NCBI RefSeq assembly: GCF_900112335.1
Contig: NZ_FOLG01000007.1
Location: 147,545 to 211,544, forward strand
Reading direction: 5' to 3'
From: Tropicimonas isoalkanivorans
GTDB lineage: Bacteria > Pseudomonadota > Alphaproteobacteria > Rhodobacterales > Rhodobacteraceae
Length of the DNA stretch: 64,000 nucleotides
This document shows positions 54,495-64,000 of this stretch, in pieces. Within the stretch, counting starts at the first letter, position 1. Each line of letters begins with the position of its first letter. The notes under the pieces are model-generated. The model was not told the DNA's origin. It did not search any database and worked only from the letters and a program-made list of their open reading frames with translations. Both the position numbers and the translations under genes were made by a program.

Positions 54495-54746
54495 CTATCC
54501 CGCGAGCGGATTGGCGAAGAGGACGAGCAAGGCAATCACCAGCGTGTAGATCGCCATGGTCTCGATCATCGCCAGCCCCACGAAAAGCGTCCGGCTGAGC
54601 GTTCCGGCGGCTTCGGGCTGGCGCGCGATGGCATCCATTGCCGCCGCGACCGCCCGCCCCTCCGCCAGGGCCGGGCCGATGGCCCCGAAGCTCACCGCGA
54701 TGGCGGCGGCCAGGATCGACACGATTTCGATGATGTTTCCGGTCAT
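54495..54746 (-). CDS. atpE: N-ATPase F0 subunit c (sodium-type ligand set)
   Basis: An 83-aa hairpin of two membrane helices forming the rotor ring. The loop is GRAVAAAMDAIARQPEA. Helix 2 carries the ion-binding carboxylate E62 followed by T63 and Y67 in MIETMAIYTLV, and helix 1 carries E29 in ALAEG. In known Na+-binding c subunits the ligands are Q/E32, E65, S/T66 and the stabilising Y70; all have counterparts here. The start overlaps the atpB stop. Na+ use is likely but ion choice in this group has been shown to vary. Confidence 0.92.
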   Translation of the reverse strand: MTGNIIEIVSILAAAIAVSFGAIGPALAEGRAVAAAMDAIARQPEAAGTLSRTLFVGLAMIETMAIYTLVIALLVLFANPLAG

Positions 54747-55441
54747 GATGAGGTCTCCCCCTGTTCAGACGTGGGCCTACCGGGGCTTTCGCCGGCGGCG
54801 GCGCCGATGAACACAATCGCGAGAACCGCGAAGATGTAGGCTTGAACGGCACCCGTGAGCAGGTCGAGCGCCATGAGCGGAATCGGCACGAAGAGCCCCG
54901 CGAGCGACAGCACGATCCCAACCACGAAGACCCCGCTCATGACATTGCCGAAGAGGCGCACGACCAGCGAGAAGGTGCGGGTGATCTGTTCGACGAGGTT
55001 GAGCGGGATCATCACCCAACTCGGCTCCGCGAAGGTGCCGAGGTAGCCTTTCATGCCGCGCGCGGCGATGCCGTAGACGATGGTTGCGATGAAGACGACG
55101 AGCGCCAGCGCCGCGTCCGTTTCGAGATGCGCCGTGGGCGGCTCGATCCCCGGCAGCAAAGCGCTCCAGTTCGCCACCAGCACGAACAGGAAAATCGTGC
55201 CGATGAGCGCTCGGAACGGCGCCGGATCGCGTTGCATCGTGTCCCGGATCTGCCCGTCCACGGTGGTCACGAAAAGCTCCAGAACGGTCTGGACCTTGCC
55301 CGGCGTCAACTTGAGATGCCGCGTGGAGACCGCGGCGAAAACGGCCAGCCCGACCAGGATCGCCCAGGTCACCACCACAGGCGCCGTGATCGGCACGGGG
55401 CCGATGTGGAAAAGCGGCTCCAGGGTCAGCGGGCTGTCCAT
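54743..55441 (-). CDS. atpB: N-ATPase F0 subunit a
   Basis: Stator half-channel subunit of about 232 aa with five to six membrane helices. The essential arginine lies in RTFSLVVRLFGNVMSG (about R162), and other family segments are LFVTTVDGQIRDTMQRDPAP and LLTGAVQAYIFAVLAIVF. The ATG at 55441 shares its A with the atpR stop (TGATG); the GTG at 55444 directly upstream is an equal alternative. The stop overlaps atpE. Confidence 0.92.
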   Translation of the reverse strand: MDSPLTLEPLFHIGPVPITAPVVVTWAILVGLAVFAAVSTRHLKLTPGKVQTVLELFVTTVDGQIRDTMQRDPAPFRALIGTIFLFVLVANWSALLPGIEPPTAHLETDAALALVVFIATIVYGIAARGMKGYLGTFAEPSWVMIPLNLVEQITRTFSLVVRLFGNVMSGVFVVGIVLSLAGLFVPIPLMALDLLTGAVQAYIFAVLAIVFIGAAAGESPGRPTSEQGETSS

Positions 55442-55731
55442 CACGGCACCTTTCGGGCTTGGCGCAGAACAAGGGCGCGGCCGACCAGCAGGCCGAGCGT
55501 TCCGGCCAGAAGCGGCAGCACCCCGACGCGCGCCAGCAGGACGAGGACGGCGAGAACATTGGCGAACCGTGCCGCCTGCAGGGCGAGGGCGCGCCCGATG
55601 TCCCGCCCTGCCAGGTAGAGCACGGTGACCCGGCGGAGGCTGGAGAAGTGGACGAGGCCGAGAGTCACCCCCACCAGGAAGCCGATCACGGCCCCGGCGA
55701 TGGGCGGCAGGTGGGACAATTCCGCGATCAT
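55441..55731 (-). CDS. atpR: N-ATPase accessory membrane protein AtpR
   Basis: A 96-aa protein with three hydrophobic helices (GAVIGFLVGVTLGLVHF, FANVLAVLVLLARVGVLPLL, GTLGLLVGRALVL). AtpR is specific to N-type ATPase operons and always lies between atpQ and atpB; it is thought to help assembly of the c ring or a subunit. The call rests on size, helix pattern and position. It overlaps atpQ (ATGA). Confidence 0.85.
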   Translation of the reverse strand: MIAELSHLPPIAGAVIGFLVGVTLGLVHFSSLRRVTVLYLAGRDIGRALALQAARFANVLAVLVLLARVGVLPLLAGTLGLLVGRALVLRQARKVP

Positions 55732-56008
55732 GGCCTATGCATCCACTTCCAGGCGGCGTGAAACCCGATGCCCGCGCCGATCATGATGGCCGGCGCGGTA
55801 AAGAACGTTCCGGTTTCAAAATGCCGATCCGCGAGCCGCCCGAGGACCACCCCGAGCAGCATCGGCGTGACGATGGCCCAACCGAGAATGCCGATCTGCC
55901 CGAGCCGCGCCCCCAGCGGCGGCTCCGGTGTCTCCCGCCCCATCCGGTCGCGCTCGCGCGTACGGCGGGCGGCCTCGGCAGTGTGGTCGGTATCGTTCCG
56001 GTCGTCGG

Positions 56009-56012
<4 letters not shown>
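55728..56012 (-). CDS. atpQ: N-ATPase accessory membrane protein AtpQ
   Basis: A 94-aa protein with a charged N-terminus (about 1-35) and two membrane helices (IGILGWAIVTPMLLGVVLGR and TAPAIMIGAGIGFHAAWKWM), resembling AtpI/AtpZ-type proteins. AtpQ is the third gene of N-ATPase operons and is proposed to aid assembly or Mg2+/Ca2+ handling. It overlaps the atpC stop (ATGA). Confidence 0.85.
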
Positions 56013-57969
<1,957 letters not shown>

Positions 57970-58029
57970 TCAATGTCAGGTGGCTATCGCCCGCACAATT
58001 TCGCGACAGCGCCGGTTCGGCCCTTCCGC

Positions 58030-59259
58030 TCACCCCTGCGTGCCGAGCGTGCCCGGCTCCACCAGATACCGCATGGAGAGCGGCAGGGACGCCGCGCCCA
58101 GCGCCCGCGCGCCGGGGCCGATCGTGCCCTCCACCACCTCCGGCGGCGTGGCGCCGGACAGGTCGATCCGGGACAGCGCCGCTTGGGTCTGCTCGATCAG
58201 GGTGGCCCGCAGGCGATCCGGCATCCATCCGTCGATGACGAGCGCCTCCAGGTCCAGCAGCGCCGCGCCCGAGGCGGCTACGTGCGCAAGGCCCGCCGCC
58301 GCCCGAGCCGTCCAGAGCGCGAGCACACCGGGGTCGATGGCCCAGTCCACCGGGCTCTCCCACATGGCCCGGGCGTCCAGCCCCCGCGCGACGAGCAACG
58401 CCTCCAGCGCCGAGAGGGACGCCACATCGAGCAACTGCACGCTGCCGCCCCCCTCCGCCGGGACCGGCATCGAGCCGAGTGCGCCCGCATTGCCCTTCCG
58501 CCCGGTGATCAACCGGCCATTCAGAACCAGCCCGCCCCCGGCGAAGTAGCCGATATAGGCATAGACGAAGTCCCTGAGCCCGTCCGGCCGCGCCGGCGCG
58601 CCAAAGACGATCTCCGCACTGCACGCGGCGGAGGCGTCGTTTTCCATGAACACCGGAAACGGCACCTCGGCTGCGATGTCGGCGCGCAGGTCCGTGTCGC
58701 GCCACACGGCCATCTCGCTTTCGGGCACGCCGATGGGTTCGGCCCAGTCCCACAGGTAGAATGGCATGCCGATGCCGAGGCCGGCGACACGCTCGCGGTC
58801 GGCCTCGCCGAGTTTTGCCAAAAGGTCTGGAACAGCCTGTCGCACGAAATCGAGGGTTCCGCTGGGGGTCGGAACCCGATGGGTCTCATGCACCTGCCCC
58901 AGAACTTTGCCGAGAAAGTCCACCAGCACGAGTTGCAAGCTGCGCCGCCCCACCTTCAAACCGAGGAAATACGCCCCACCCGGCGCAAGGTGCATGGGCA
59001 CCGACGGCTGGCCCACGCGCCCCCGGCGCGGCTCGCCCCGGGCGATCAGCCCGTCCGCCTCCAGCGCCCGCATGATGACCGAAATCGTCTGTGCGGAAAG
59101 CCCCGTCAGCCGGGCGATCTCGGCCTTCGCGAGCTGCCCGTTCCGGCGCAGCAACGACAGGACAAGCCGCTCGTTATGCGCCCGCATATCGCTCTGGTTG
59201 GAGCCACGCACCCGATGCCAGGATCGCGAAGCCGTCGTCTCCTCAGCATCTGCCGGCAC
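58030..59259 (-). CDS. ROK-family repressor of the fructose ABC operon
   Basis: Transcription regulator with an N-terminal winged helix (about residues 22-80 from the chosen start; MRAHNERLVLSLLRRNGQLA then IARLTGLSAQTISVIMRALE) and a ROK sugar-kinase-like domain (FLGLKVGRRSLQLVLVDFLG, GLGIGMPF). The zinc motif CxCGxxGCxE of classical ROK repressors is replaced by GRKGNAGALGSMPV, with no cysteines. I choose GTG 59259 (AGGGAGGG 7 nt upstream), giving 409 aa; an upstream TTG at 59310 is less likely. It diverges from frcB around a nested palindrome. Confidence 0.85.
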   Translation of the reverse strand: MPADAEETTASRSWHRVRGSNQSDMRAHNERLVLSLLRRNGQLAKAEIARLTGLSAQTISVIMRALEADGLIARGEPRRGRVGQPSVPMHLAPGGAYFLGLKVGRRSLQLVLVDFLGKVLGQVHETHRVPTPSGTLDFVRQAVPDLLAKLGEADRERVAGLGIGMPFYLWDWAEPIGVPESEMAVWRDTDLRADIAAEVPFPVFMENDASAACSAEIVFGAPARPDGLRDFVYAYIGYFAGGGLVLNGRLITGRKGNAGALGSMPVPAEGGGSVQLLDVASLSALEALLVARGLDARAMWESPVDWAIDPGVLALWTARAAAGLAHVAASGAALLDLEALVIDGWMPDRLRATLIEQTQAALSRIDLSGATPPEVVEGTIGPGARALGAASLPLSMRYLVEPGTLGTQG

Positions 59260-59304
59260 GTCAGGCCCTCCCTTCTTATCCACTGTCCTTACCCCACCTT
59301 CGCA

Positions 59305-59340
59305 TGTCAATAATAAATCACGTTGATTTATTTATTGACA
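59305..59340. promoter_or_regulatory. Nested palindrome with divergent -35 elements between the ROK gene and frcB
   Basis: AATAAATCA (59312-59320) and TGATTTATT (59324-59332) are perfect 9-bp arms around CGT. Flanking them are TTGACA on the plus strand (59335-59340) and TTGACA on the minus strand (59310-59305), each one or two bases outside the arms. A repressor on the palindrome would cover both -35 boxes. The -10 elements are weak: GTTACC near 59358 on the plus strand and GACAGT near 59287 on the minus strand. Confidence 0.7.
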
Positions 59341-59444
59341 GACTCGCCCGATTCCCTGTTACCTTCTGAGTTGGGAAGGCGGCTGTGAGAGCCGCACCCG
59401 GGCAGTCGGACCCGAAAGGTTCATTGCGAAACTGGGAGGAACTT

Positions 59445-60476
59445 ATGAAGACCATGAAATCCACTACGGCCCTTATCGGTGCAACGGCCCTCGGCCTTAT
59501 CGCCCTTACGGCCTCGGCGCAGGCCCAGAGCATGGGTGCCTGCCTCATCACGAAGACCGACACCAACCCCTTCTTCGTGAAGATGAAGGAAGGCGCAAGT
59601 GCCGCGGCCCAGGAAGCGGGGATCGAGCTGTCGACCTTCGCCGGCAAGTACGACGGCGACGTCGAAACCCAGATTGCCGCCGTGGAATCCTGCATCGCCT
59701 CCGGCGCGAAGGGCATTCTCATCACGCCCACCGACAGCCGGGCCCTGGTGCCCGTCATTACCCAGGCGCGGGACAACGGCGTGCTCGTGATCGCCCTGGA
59801 CACGCAGTTCGAGCCCGCCGACGCAGCGGACGCCACCTTCGCCACCGATAATTTCAAAGCCGGCGAACTGATTGGCGAATGGGCGGCAGCGACCCTCGGC
59901 GACGAGGCCGCGAACGCCAAGATCGCGCTTCTGGATCTCAACGCTTCCGAAGTCTCCGTCGACTACCAGCGCGACCAGGGCTTCCTCACCGGCTTCGGCG
60001 TCGACGTGAAGGACCCCAAGGACATCGGTGACGAAGACGATCCGCGCATCGTCGGCAACGACGTGACCGACGGCTCGCCGGACGGCGGTCGCACCGCGAT
60101 GGAGAACCTCCTGCAGGTCGATCCCGAGATCAACGTCGTCTACACCATCAACGAACCCGCGGCCGCTGGCGCCTACGAGGCGCTGAAAGCAGCCGGCAAG
60201 GCCGAAGGCGTGCTCATCGTCTCCGTCGACGGCGGCTGCCCGGGCGTCAAGGATGTGCAGGCCGGCGTCATCGGTGCGACCTCGATGCAGTTCCCGCTGC
60301 TCATGGCCTCCAAGGGGATCGAAGCGATCAAGAGCTTCGCCGAAACCGGCGAGAAGCCGGCGAACTCCGAAGGGCTCGACTTCTTCAACACCGGAGTCGA
60401 GCTGATCACGGACAATCCCGTCGAGGGCATCCCCTCCAAGACCTCCGAAGAGGCACTGGAGATGTGCTGGGGCTGA
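59445..60476 (+). CDS. frcB: Fructose-type sugar ABC transporter, binding protein FrcB
   Basis: A 343-aa periplasmic protein (signal peptide about 1-27, ending ASAQAQ) of the pentose/hexose-binding family. Segments [60 protein letters not shown] and [20 protein letters not shown] match the rhizobial fructose-binding FrcB as I remember it. GGGAGGA lies before the ATG. First gene of the operon; ligand fructose is inferred, and mannose or ribose are possible. Confidence 0.9.
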   Translation: MKTMKSTTALIGATALGLIALTASAQAQSMGACLITKTDTNPFFVKMKEGASAAAQEAGIELSTFAGKYDGDVETQIAAVESCIASGAKGILITPTDSRALVPVITQARDNGVLVIALDTQFEPADAADATFATDNFKAGELIGEWAAATLGDEAANAKIALLDLNASEVSVDYQRDQGFLTGFGVDVKDPKDIGDEDDPRIVGNDVTDGSPDGGRTAMENLLQVDPEINVVYTINEPAAAGAYEALKAAGKAEGVLIVSVDGGCPGVKDVQAGVIGATSMQFPLLMASKGIEAIKSFAETGEKPANSEGLDFFNTGVELITDNPVEGIPSKTSEEALEMCWG

Positions 60477-60494
60477 CGTCCCGCGTTTCCGGGT

Positions 60495-60514
60495 GGCGGC
60501 GCATCTGCGCCGCC
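60495..60514 (+). other. Strong intercistronic hairpin between frcB and frcC
   Basis: GGCGGCGCA (60495-60503) and TGCGCCGCC (60506-60514) form an 8 to 9-bp GC stem with a tiny loop, within the 112-nt gap between the two genes. Such structures often protect the 3' end of the binding-protein message, which is needed in excess over the permease. No T run follows, so it is not a simple terminator. Confidence 0.6.
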
Positions 60515-60588
60515 GCTCCCGAACAGGCCGTCTGTAAAAACTTGGCACGACAACTGTCTCGACGACCGTCAGGACGGGAGGAGAAGCA

Positions 60589-61668
60589 ATGTCCGACACA
60601 CCGGGAGCGGCTCGCAAGGGCCAGGAATACGAGCAAACGCTCGACAGGAGCGACAAGAACGTCGCTGCTTTTCAAAGGCAACACTCGCCGATCGAAAAAG
60701 CGCAACACGTGCTGCATGACAACCCGACGCTCGTTCCGGTTATCGTGCTGATCCTCAGCCTTCTCATCTTCTGGGCGATCGCGGGGGGCCGTTTCTTCTC
60801 CGCCTTCAACCTCAGCCTGATCATGCAGCAGGTGTCGATCATCGGGATGCTGGCGGCCGCGCAGTCGCTCATCATCATCACTGCCGGCATCGACCTCAGC
60901 GTCGCCGCCATCATGGTCCTGATGTCGGTCATCATGGGCAACCTGGCGGTCTTCATGGGCATACCCAGCGTCATCGCCATCCTCGTCGGCTTCGTCGGGG
61001 GCGCCGCGGCCGGCCTCTTTAACGGCCTGCTCATCACCAAGGTCCGCCTGCCCCCCTTCATCACGACGTTGGGCACCTGGTCGATCTACTACGCCCTGCT
61101 GCTCTGGCTCTCCGGCGCACAATCGATCCGGGGCACCGACATCGACACCAACGCGCCGTTCCTCAAGTTCTTCGGCAATACCATCAAGATGGGCGGCGCG
61201 AACGTCACCTACGGCTCCCTCCTGATGATCGTCGTGTTCCTCGTGCTGTGGTACATGCTCAACAAGACCGCCTGGGGCCGGCACGTCTACGCCGTCGGCG
61301 ACGACAAGGAAGCCGCCGACCTCTCGGGCATCCGAACGGACCGCATCCTGATCTCCGTCTACATGGTGGCGGGCTTCGTCTGCGCCGTGGCGGCCTGGGC
61401 CTCCATCGGCCGCGTGGGCTCGATCTCGCCGCAGTCGTTCTACGAGGGCAACCTGCAGTCAATCACCGCCGTCGTGATCGGGGGCATCTCGCTCTTCGGC
61501 GGACGCGGTTCGATCATGGGCGCCCTCTTCGGCGCGCTCATCGTGGGCGTGTTCCAATCCGGCCTCCGCATGGCGGGCGTCGACGTGCTCTGGCAGGTCT
61601 TCGCCATCGGCTGGCTCATCATCATCGCGGTCGCTATCGACCAATGGATCAGAAGGGTGTCTGCCTGA
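60589..61668 (+). CDS. frcC: Fructose-type sugar ABC transporter, permease FrcC
   Basis: A 359-aa inner-membrane permease of the RbsC family with a hydrophilic N-terminal extension (about 50 residues) and eight to ten helices. Typical segments are IIGMLAAAQSLIIITAGIDL, SVAAIMVLMSVIMG, LPPFITTLGTWSIYYALLLW and TAVVIGGISLFGGRGSIMGA. The ATG at 60589 follows GGGAGGAG. The stop shares one base with frcA (TGATG). Confidence 0.92.
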   Translation: MSDTPGAARKGQEYEQTLDRSDKNVAAFQRQHSPIEKAQHVLHDNPTLVPVIVLILSLLIFWAIAGGRFFSAFNLSLIMQQVSIIGMLAAAQSLIIITAGIDLSVAAIMVLMSVIMGNLAVFMGIPSVIAILVGFVGGAAAGLFNGLLITKVRLPPFITTLGTWSIYYALLLWLSGAQSIRGTDIDTNAPFLKFFGNTIKMGGANVTYGSLLMIVVFLVLWYMLNKTAWGRHVYAVGDDKEAADLSGIRTDRILISVYMVAGFVCAVAAWASIGRVGSISPQSFYEGNLQSITAVVIGGISLFGGRGSIMGALFGALIVGVFQSGLRMAGVDVLWQVFAIGWLIIIAVAIDQWIRRVSA

Positions 61669-62453
61669 TGTCTGACGTTACTCCTGTCGTTCAAGGTCGC
61701 AATCTCGTGAAGCGCTATGGCCACGTGACAGCGATCGACAACTCGGACTTCGAGCTGCTGCCGGGCGAGATCCTGGCCGTGATCGGGGACAACGGCGCCG
61801 GCAAGAGCTCCATCGTGAAGGCGATCTGCGGGGCCACGGTGCCGGACGCGGGCGAGATCCTCATCGAGGGCGAGCCGGTGCACTTCACCTCCCCCATCGA
61901 AGCGCGGGAGCGGGGCATCGAGATCGTCTACCAGACGCTCGCGCTCTCCCCGGCGCTCTCCATCGCGGACAACATGTTCATGGGCCGCGAGATCCGCAAG
62001 AAGGGCTGGATGGGCGACTGGCTCAAGATGCTGGACAAGAAGGAGATGGAGCGCTTCGCCCGCGAGAAGCTCACCGAACTCGGGCTGATGACCGTCCAGT
62101 CGATCACCCAGCCGGTGGAAACCCTCTCGGGCGGCCAGCGCCAGGGCGTCGCGGTGGCGCGCGCCGCCGCCTTCGCGACAAAGTTCATCATCATGGACGA
62201 GCCCACCGCCGCGCTCGGCGTGAAGGAGAGCCGCAGAGTTCTGGAACTGATCCTGGACGTCAAATCCCGCGGCATCCCTATCATCCTGATCTCTCACAAC
62301 ATGCCGCATGTGTTCGAGGTGGCGGACCGTATCCACATCCACCGCCTCGGCCGCCGGCTGTGCACGATCAATCCGAACGACTATTCGATGTCGGACGCCG
62401 TCGCGATGATGACGGGCGCGATGGAGCCGCCCGACGATCTGCGCGCCGCCTGA
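61668..62453 (+). CDS. frcA: Fructose-type sugar ABC transporter, ATPase FrcA
   Basis: A 261-aa single-domain ATPase (most sugar ATPases of this class, such as RbsA, are double). Walker A GDNGAGKSS, signature LSGGQRQGVAVARA, Walker B KFIIMDEPTAALGV and the switch SHNMPHVFEVADRI are intact. As in the rhizobial Frc system it would act as a homodimer. A strong terminator follows 25 nt after the stop. Confidence 0.93.
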   Translation: MSDVTPVVQGRNLVKRYGHVTAIDNSDFELLPGEILAVIGDNGAGKSSIVKAICGATVPDAGEILIEGEPVHFTSPIEARERGIEIVYQTLALSPALSIADNMFMGREIRKKGWMGDWLKMLDKKEMERFAREKLTELGLMTVQSITQPVETLSGGQRQGVAVARAAAFATKFIIMDEPTAALGVKESRRVLELILDVKSRGIPIILISHNMPHVFEVADRIHIHRLGRRLCTINPNDYSMSDAVAMMTGAMEPPDDLRAA

Positions 62454-62478
62454 CCGCGAGCGGACCGCACACGCATCG

Positions 62479-62513
62479 AAAGCCGGGCATCTCGCGTGCC
62501 CGGCTTTTCTCTT
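62479..62513 (+). terminator. Rho-independent terminator after frcA
   Basis: AAAGCCGGGCA (62479-62489), a 7-nt loop, TGCCCGGCTTT (62497-62507), then a T-rich tail (TCTCTTTTT). The 11-bp perfect stem and tail are a textbook terminator for the frcBCA operon. Confidence 0.9.
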
Positions 62514-62717
62514 TTTCGAACAACGCGCTGCCAGCCCCCTCCCACGACGCCCGCGCACCGCACCAGCGACCGTCGAGCCCGCGCTGTCGGCACTCGATTC
62601 CGGGCAATCGACACAAGAAGATGCTGTCATGGCCCGACTTTCGCCCATCTCTTTGGGCATTGACCTTGGCGCAGACCCGCCGATGCGGGGCGCGCGCCAA
62701 GCGGGGAGGCCAGAGAC

Positions 62718-63356
62718 ATGTGGAGTCGGCTCGAGGATCGCCGGTATTATTACCCGACCCTCTATGCGATCTCGGGGATGCTGACCCTCGCGATCGGCCT
62801 GCTGTGGCACTTCGAAGCCCCGCTATGGGAATTCTACATCTTCTGCATCCTCGGGGTCCTGCTCTCGATATGGGTCGACGAACTCGCACCCGTTCTCTTG
62901 CGCGGCCTCGAACAAGGCCCGCATGAACCGGCGCCCACCGGAATGCGCGCCGCCCTCATTCGGTTGCGGCTGGCGTGCTTTGGCGCGGTCAGCACCATCG
63001 TATTCCTCGGCGGGGCCCTGTCGTACTATGGTTACGACCTCGGAGACCGTCGCTTCATCGCGAGTTGTGCCGTGATCGTCCTGGCCGGGATTCCCCTGTC
63101 TCTGGTGAGCAAGCGGGCCACGTTATGGATGCTGGCCTGTTGGCGGTCGGTTGAAGGGCTTTGCTGCAATGCGATCGACTTCTGCCTCGCGCTCACACTG
63201 GTGGGCGACAGCCTGAGATCGGCCCATCAGACCCTCTACGACCTCGAGAACCGCCTCTTCGTGGCGATCGCGGGCTACCAGACCTCGTTCACCTTCCGCA
63301 GCGCGCCGAGGCCACTGCGCGACGACATCCCCAATGTGGATCTGACCGCGCAATGA
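62718..63356 (+). CDS. Unrecognised membrane protein (212 aa)
   Basis: No family recognised. The protein has four or five hydrophobic helices: YAISGMLTLAIGLLWHF, FYIFCILGVLLSIWVDEL, LACFGAVSTIVFLGGALSYY and FIASCAVIVLAGIPLSLVS, followed by a segment with several cysteines (LACWRSVEGLCCNAIDFCLA) and a hydrophilic C-terminus. GGGGAGG lies 8 nt before the ATG, so it is probably translated. It stands alone: an operon terminator lies upstream and a pseudogene downstream. The gap 62514-62717 shows nothing else. Confidence 0.6.
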   Translation: MWSRLEDRRYYYPTLYAISGMLTLAIGLLWHFEAPLWEFYIFCILGVLLSIWVDELAPVLLRGLEQGPHEPAPTGMRAALIRLRLACFGAVSTIVFLGGALSYYGYDLGDRRFIASCAVIVLAGIPLSLVSKRATLWMLACWRSVEGLCCNAIDFCLALTLVGDSLRSAHQTLYDLENRLFVAIAGYQTSFTFRSAPRPLRDDIPNVDLTAQ

Positions 63357-63597
63357 CGCCAGCGACCACCGGCTTTCGTAAAAGCTAACATCCCATGTGA
63401 GGCGACCGATTGCACCGGCACGCACATGCTTTGGCGTTGGAGCTCCAGCGCCCGCCTCGCCGGCGCCATGACGTCCTACAGTCACGACCGCACCGGCCGT
63501 CGGTTGGTCCTGAGCTGTCCGTCTTCACCCCAGCCGGGATTCACATGGTGTCGGTGAGCAACCGAGCCGCGCCAGGTATGGTTGCCTGAACCGCTCG

Positions 63598-63846
63598 TTG
63601 AACCACATGTCGGCGAAATCCCAGGGGGCGATGCTGCGCGAGGTCTACGGGGCCGACGCCGTGGCACTGGTGGGGGGTGGCGGCACGTTCGCGATGGAGG
63701 CCGCCGCACGGCAGTTCGCCACCGGCCGCCGTGCGCTGATCGTCCGCAACGGCTGGTTCTCCTATCGGTGGAGGAAGATCTTCGAGGCAGGCGATTTTGC
63801 GGCAGAGACGCAGACGGATCGACGTCAATGCGAGACGAACGGCTGA
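63598..63846 (+). pseudogene. Fragment of a class V aminotransferase
   Basis: The frame reads MLREVYGADAVALVGGGGTF, AMEAAARQFATGRRALIVRN and GWFSYRWRKIFEAG, which match the PLP-binding start region of class V aminotransferases (alanine-glyoxylate / serine-glyoxylate type). Intact members are 360-400 aa; here only about 60 homologous residues remain, without the N-terminus and without the catalytic-lysine half. After IFEAGDF the reading diverges and stops at 63846. No upstream frame restores the missing part. It is most likely a gene remnant. Confidence 0.65.
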
Positions 63847-63919
63847 CGTGCCCGAAGGCGTACAGGCGCCAGCCTGCTTCGCTCCGCAGGTCGCCTGAGA
63901 GCTCCCCCCCCCTGACGCG

Positions 63920-63966
63920 ATAACGCCCCGCTTGGTTTGACCGAGCGGGGCGTTATGTTTTTTGAT
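63920..63966 (+). terminator. Strong rho-independent terminator near the window end
   Basis: ATAACGCCCCGCT (63920-63932), an 11-nt loop, AGCGGGGCGTTAT (63944-63956), then a T-rich tail from 63957. The 13-bp stem is perfect. It may end transcription through the aminotransferase remnant or serve a neighbouring gene outside the window. Confidence 0.88.
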
Positions 63967-64000
63967 TTTTGATCGTAAGAGAGTTTTGGATTTTTTCTAG

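Overview
The window (64 kb, GC-rich, mostly tight same-strand operons) reads as a chromosomal segment of an alphaproteobacterium, most likely a marine or halophilic, facultatively autotrophic member of the Rhodobacterales. This rests on a CtrA-style flagellar cluster with small Rhodobacteraceae-type accessory proteins, a red-type (form IC) RuBisCO operon with CbbX, genes for the osmolyte N-acetylglutaminylglutamine amide (NAGGN), and a second, N-type F1F0 ATPase. The genus cannot be fixed from the sequence alone.

Layout. 1-93: truncated start of an unrecognised minus-strand gene. 398-6219 (+): motB, flgE, flgK, flgL, flgI. 6288-10010 (-): an acyl-CoA synthetase and an MsbA-like ABC exporter, apparently unrelated to motility. 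10099-19857 (-): a long flagellar operon read as fliL, a 121-aa protein, a MotE-like protein, motA, a 738-aa secreted protein, a lytic transglycosylase, flhA, fliR, flhB and a coiled-coil protein. 19978-23228 (+): fliF, a fliH-like gene, fliN, fliP. Near-consensus CtrA boxes lie before flgE and between fliL and fliF.

23282-32937: divergent cbbR and the Calvin-cycle operon cbbF-P-T-A-L-S-X-E. 33189-36401: a PhoX-type phosphatase, an imelysin-like protein and a small cytochrome c. A 125-129 bp repeat occurs both before cbbX and after phoX. 36483-39988 (-): asnO and ngg (NAGGN synthesis). 40221-48452: an M20 amidohydrolase and a DUF1028 protein diverging from a peptide-type ABC transporter operon that ends in a GntR/FCD regulator; a perfect 12-bp inverted repeat lies between the two arms. 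48501-49679 (-): the M42 peptidase of the NAGGN system, separated from asnO-ngg by that module. 49827-50855 (+): a CaCA-type cation antiporter.

51356-57900 (-): a complete N-ATPase operon in the order atpD-C-Q-R-B-E-F-A-G, with no separate delta gene and a sodium-type ligand set in subunit c. 58030-62453: a ROK regulator diverging from a fructose-type ABC transporter (frcB, frcC, frcA) around a nested palindrome. The end holds a small membrane protein, a fragment of a class V aminotransferase and a strong terminator.

Together the right half looks like a salt- and nutrient-adaptation region: osmolyte synthesis and turnover, cation antiport, a probable ion-pumping ATPase, and peptide and sugar uptake. 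The left half joins motility to carbon fixation. The least described elements are the MotE-like / 738-aa secreted protein pair in the flagellar operon, the delta-like tail of the N-ATPase b subunit, and the peptide module with its own operator inside the NAGGN locus.
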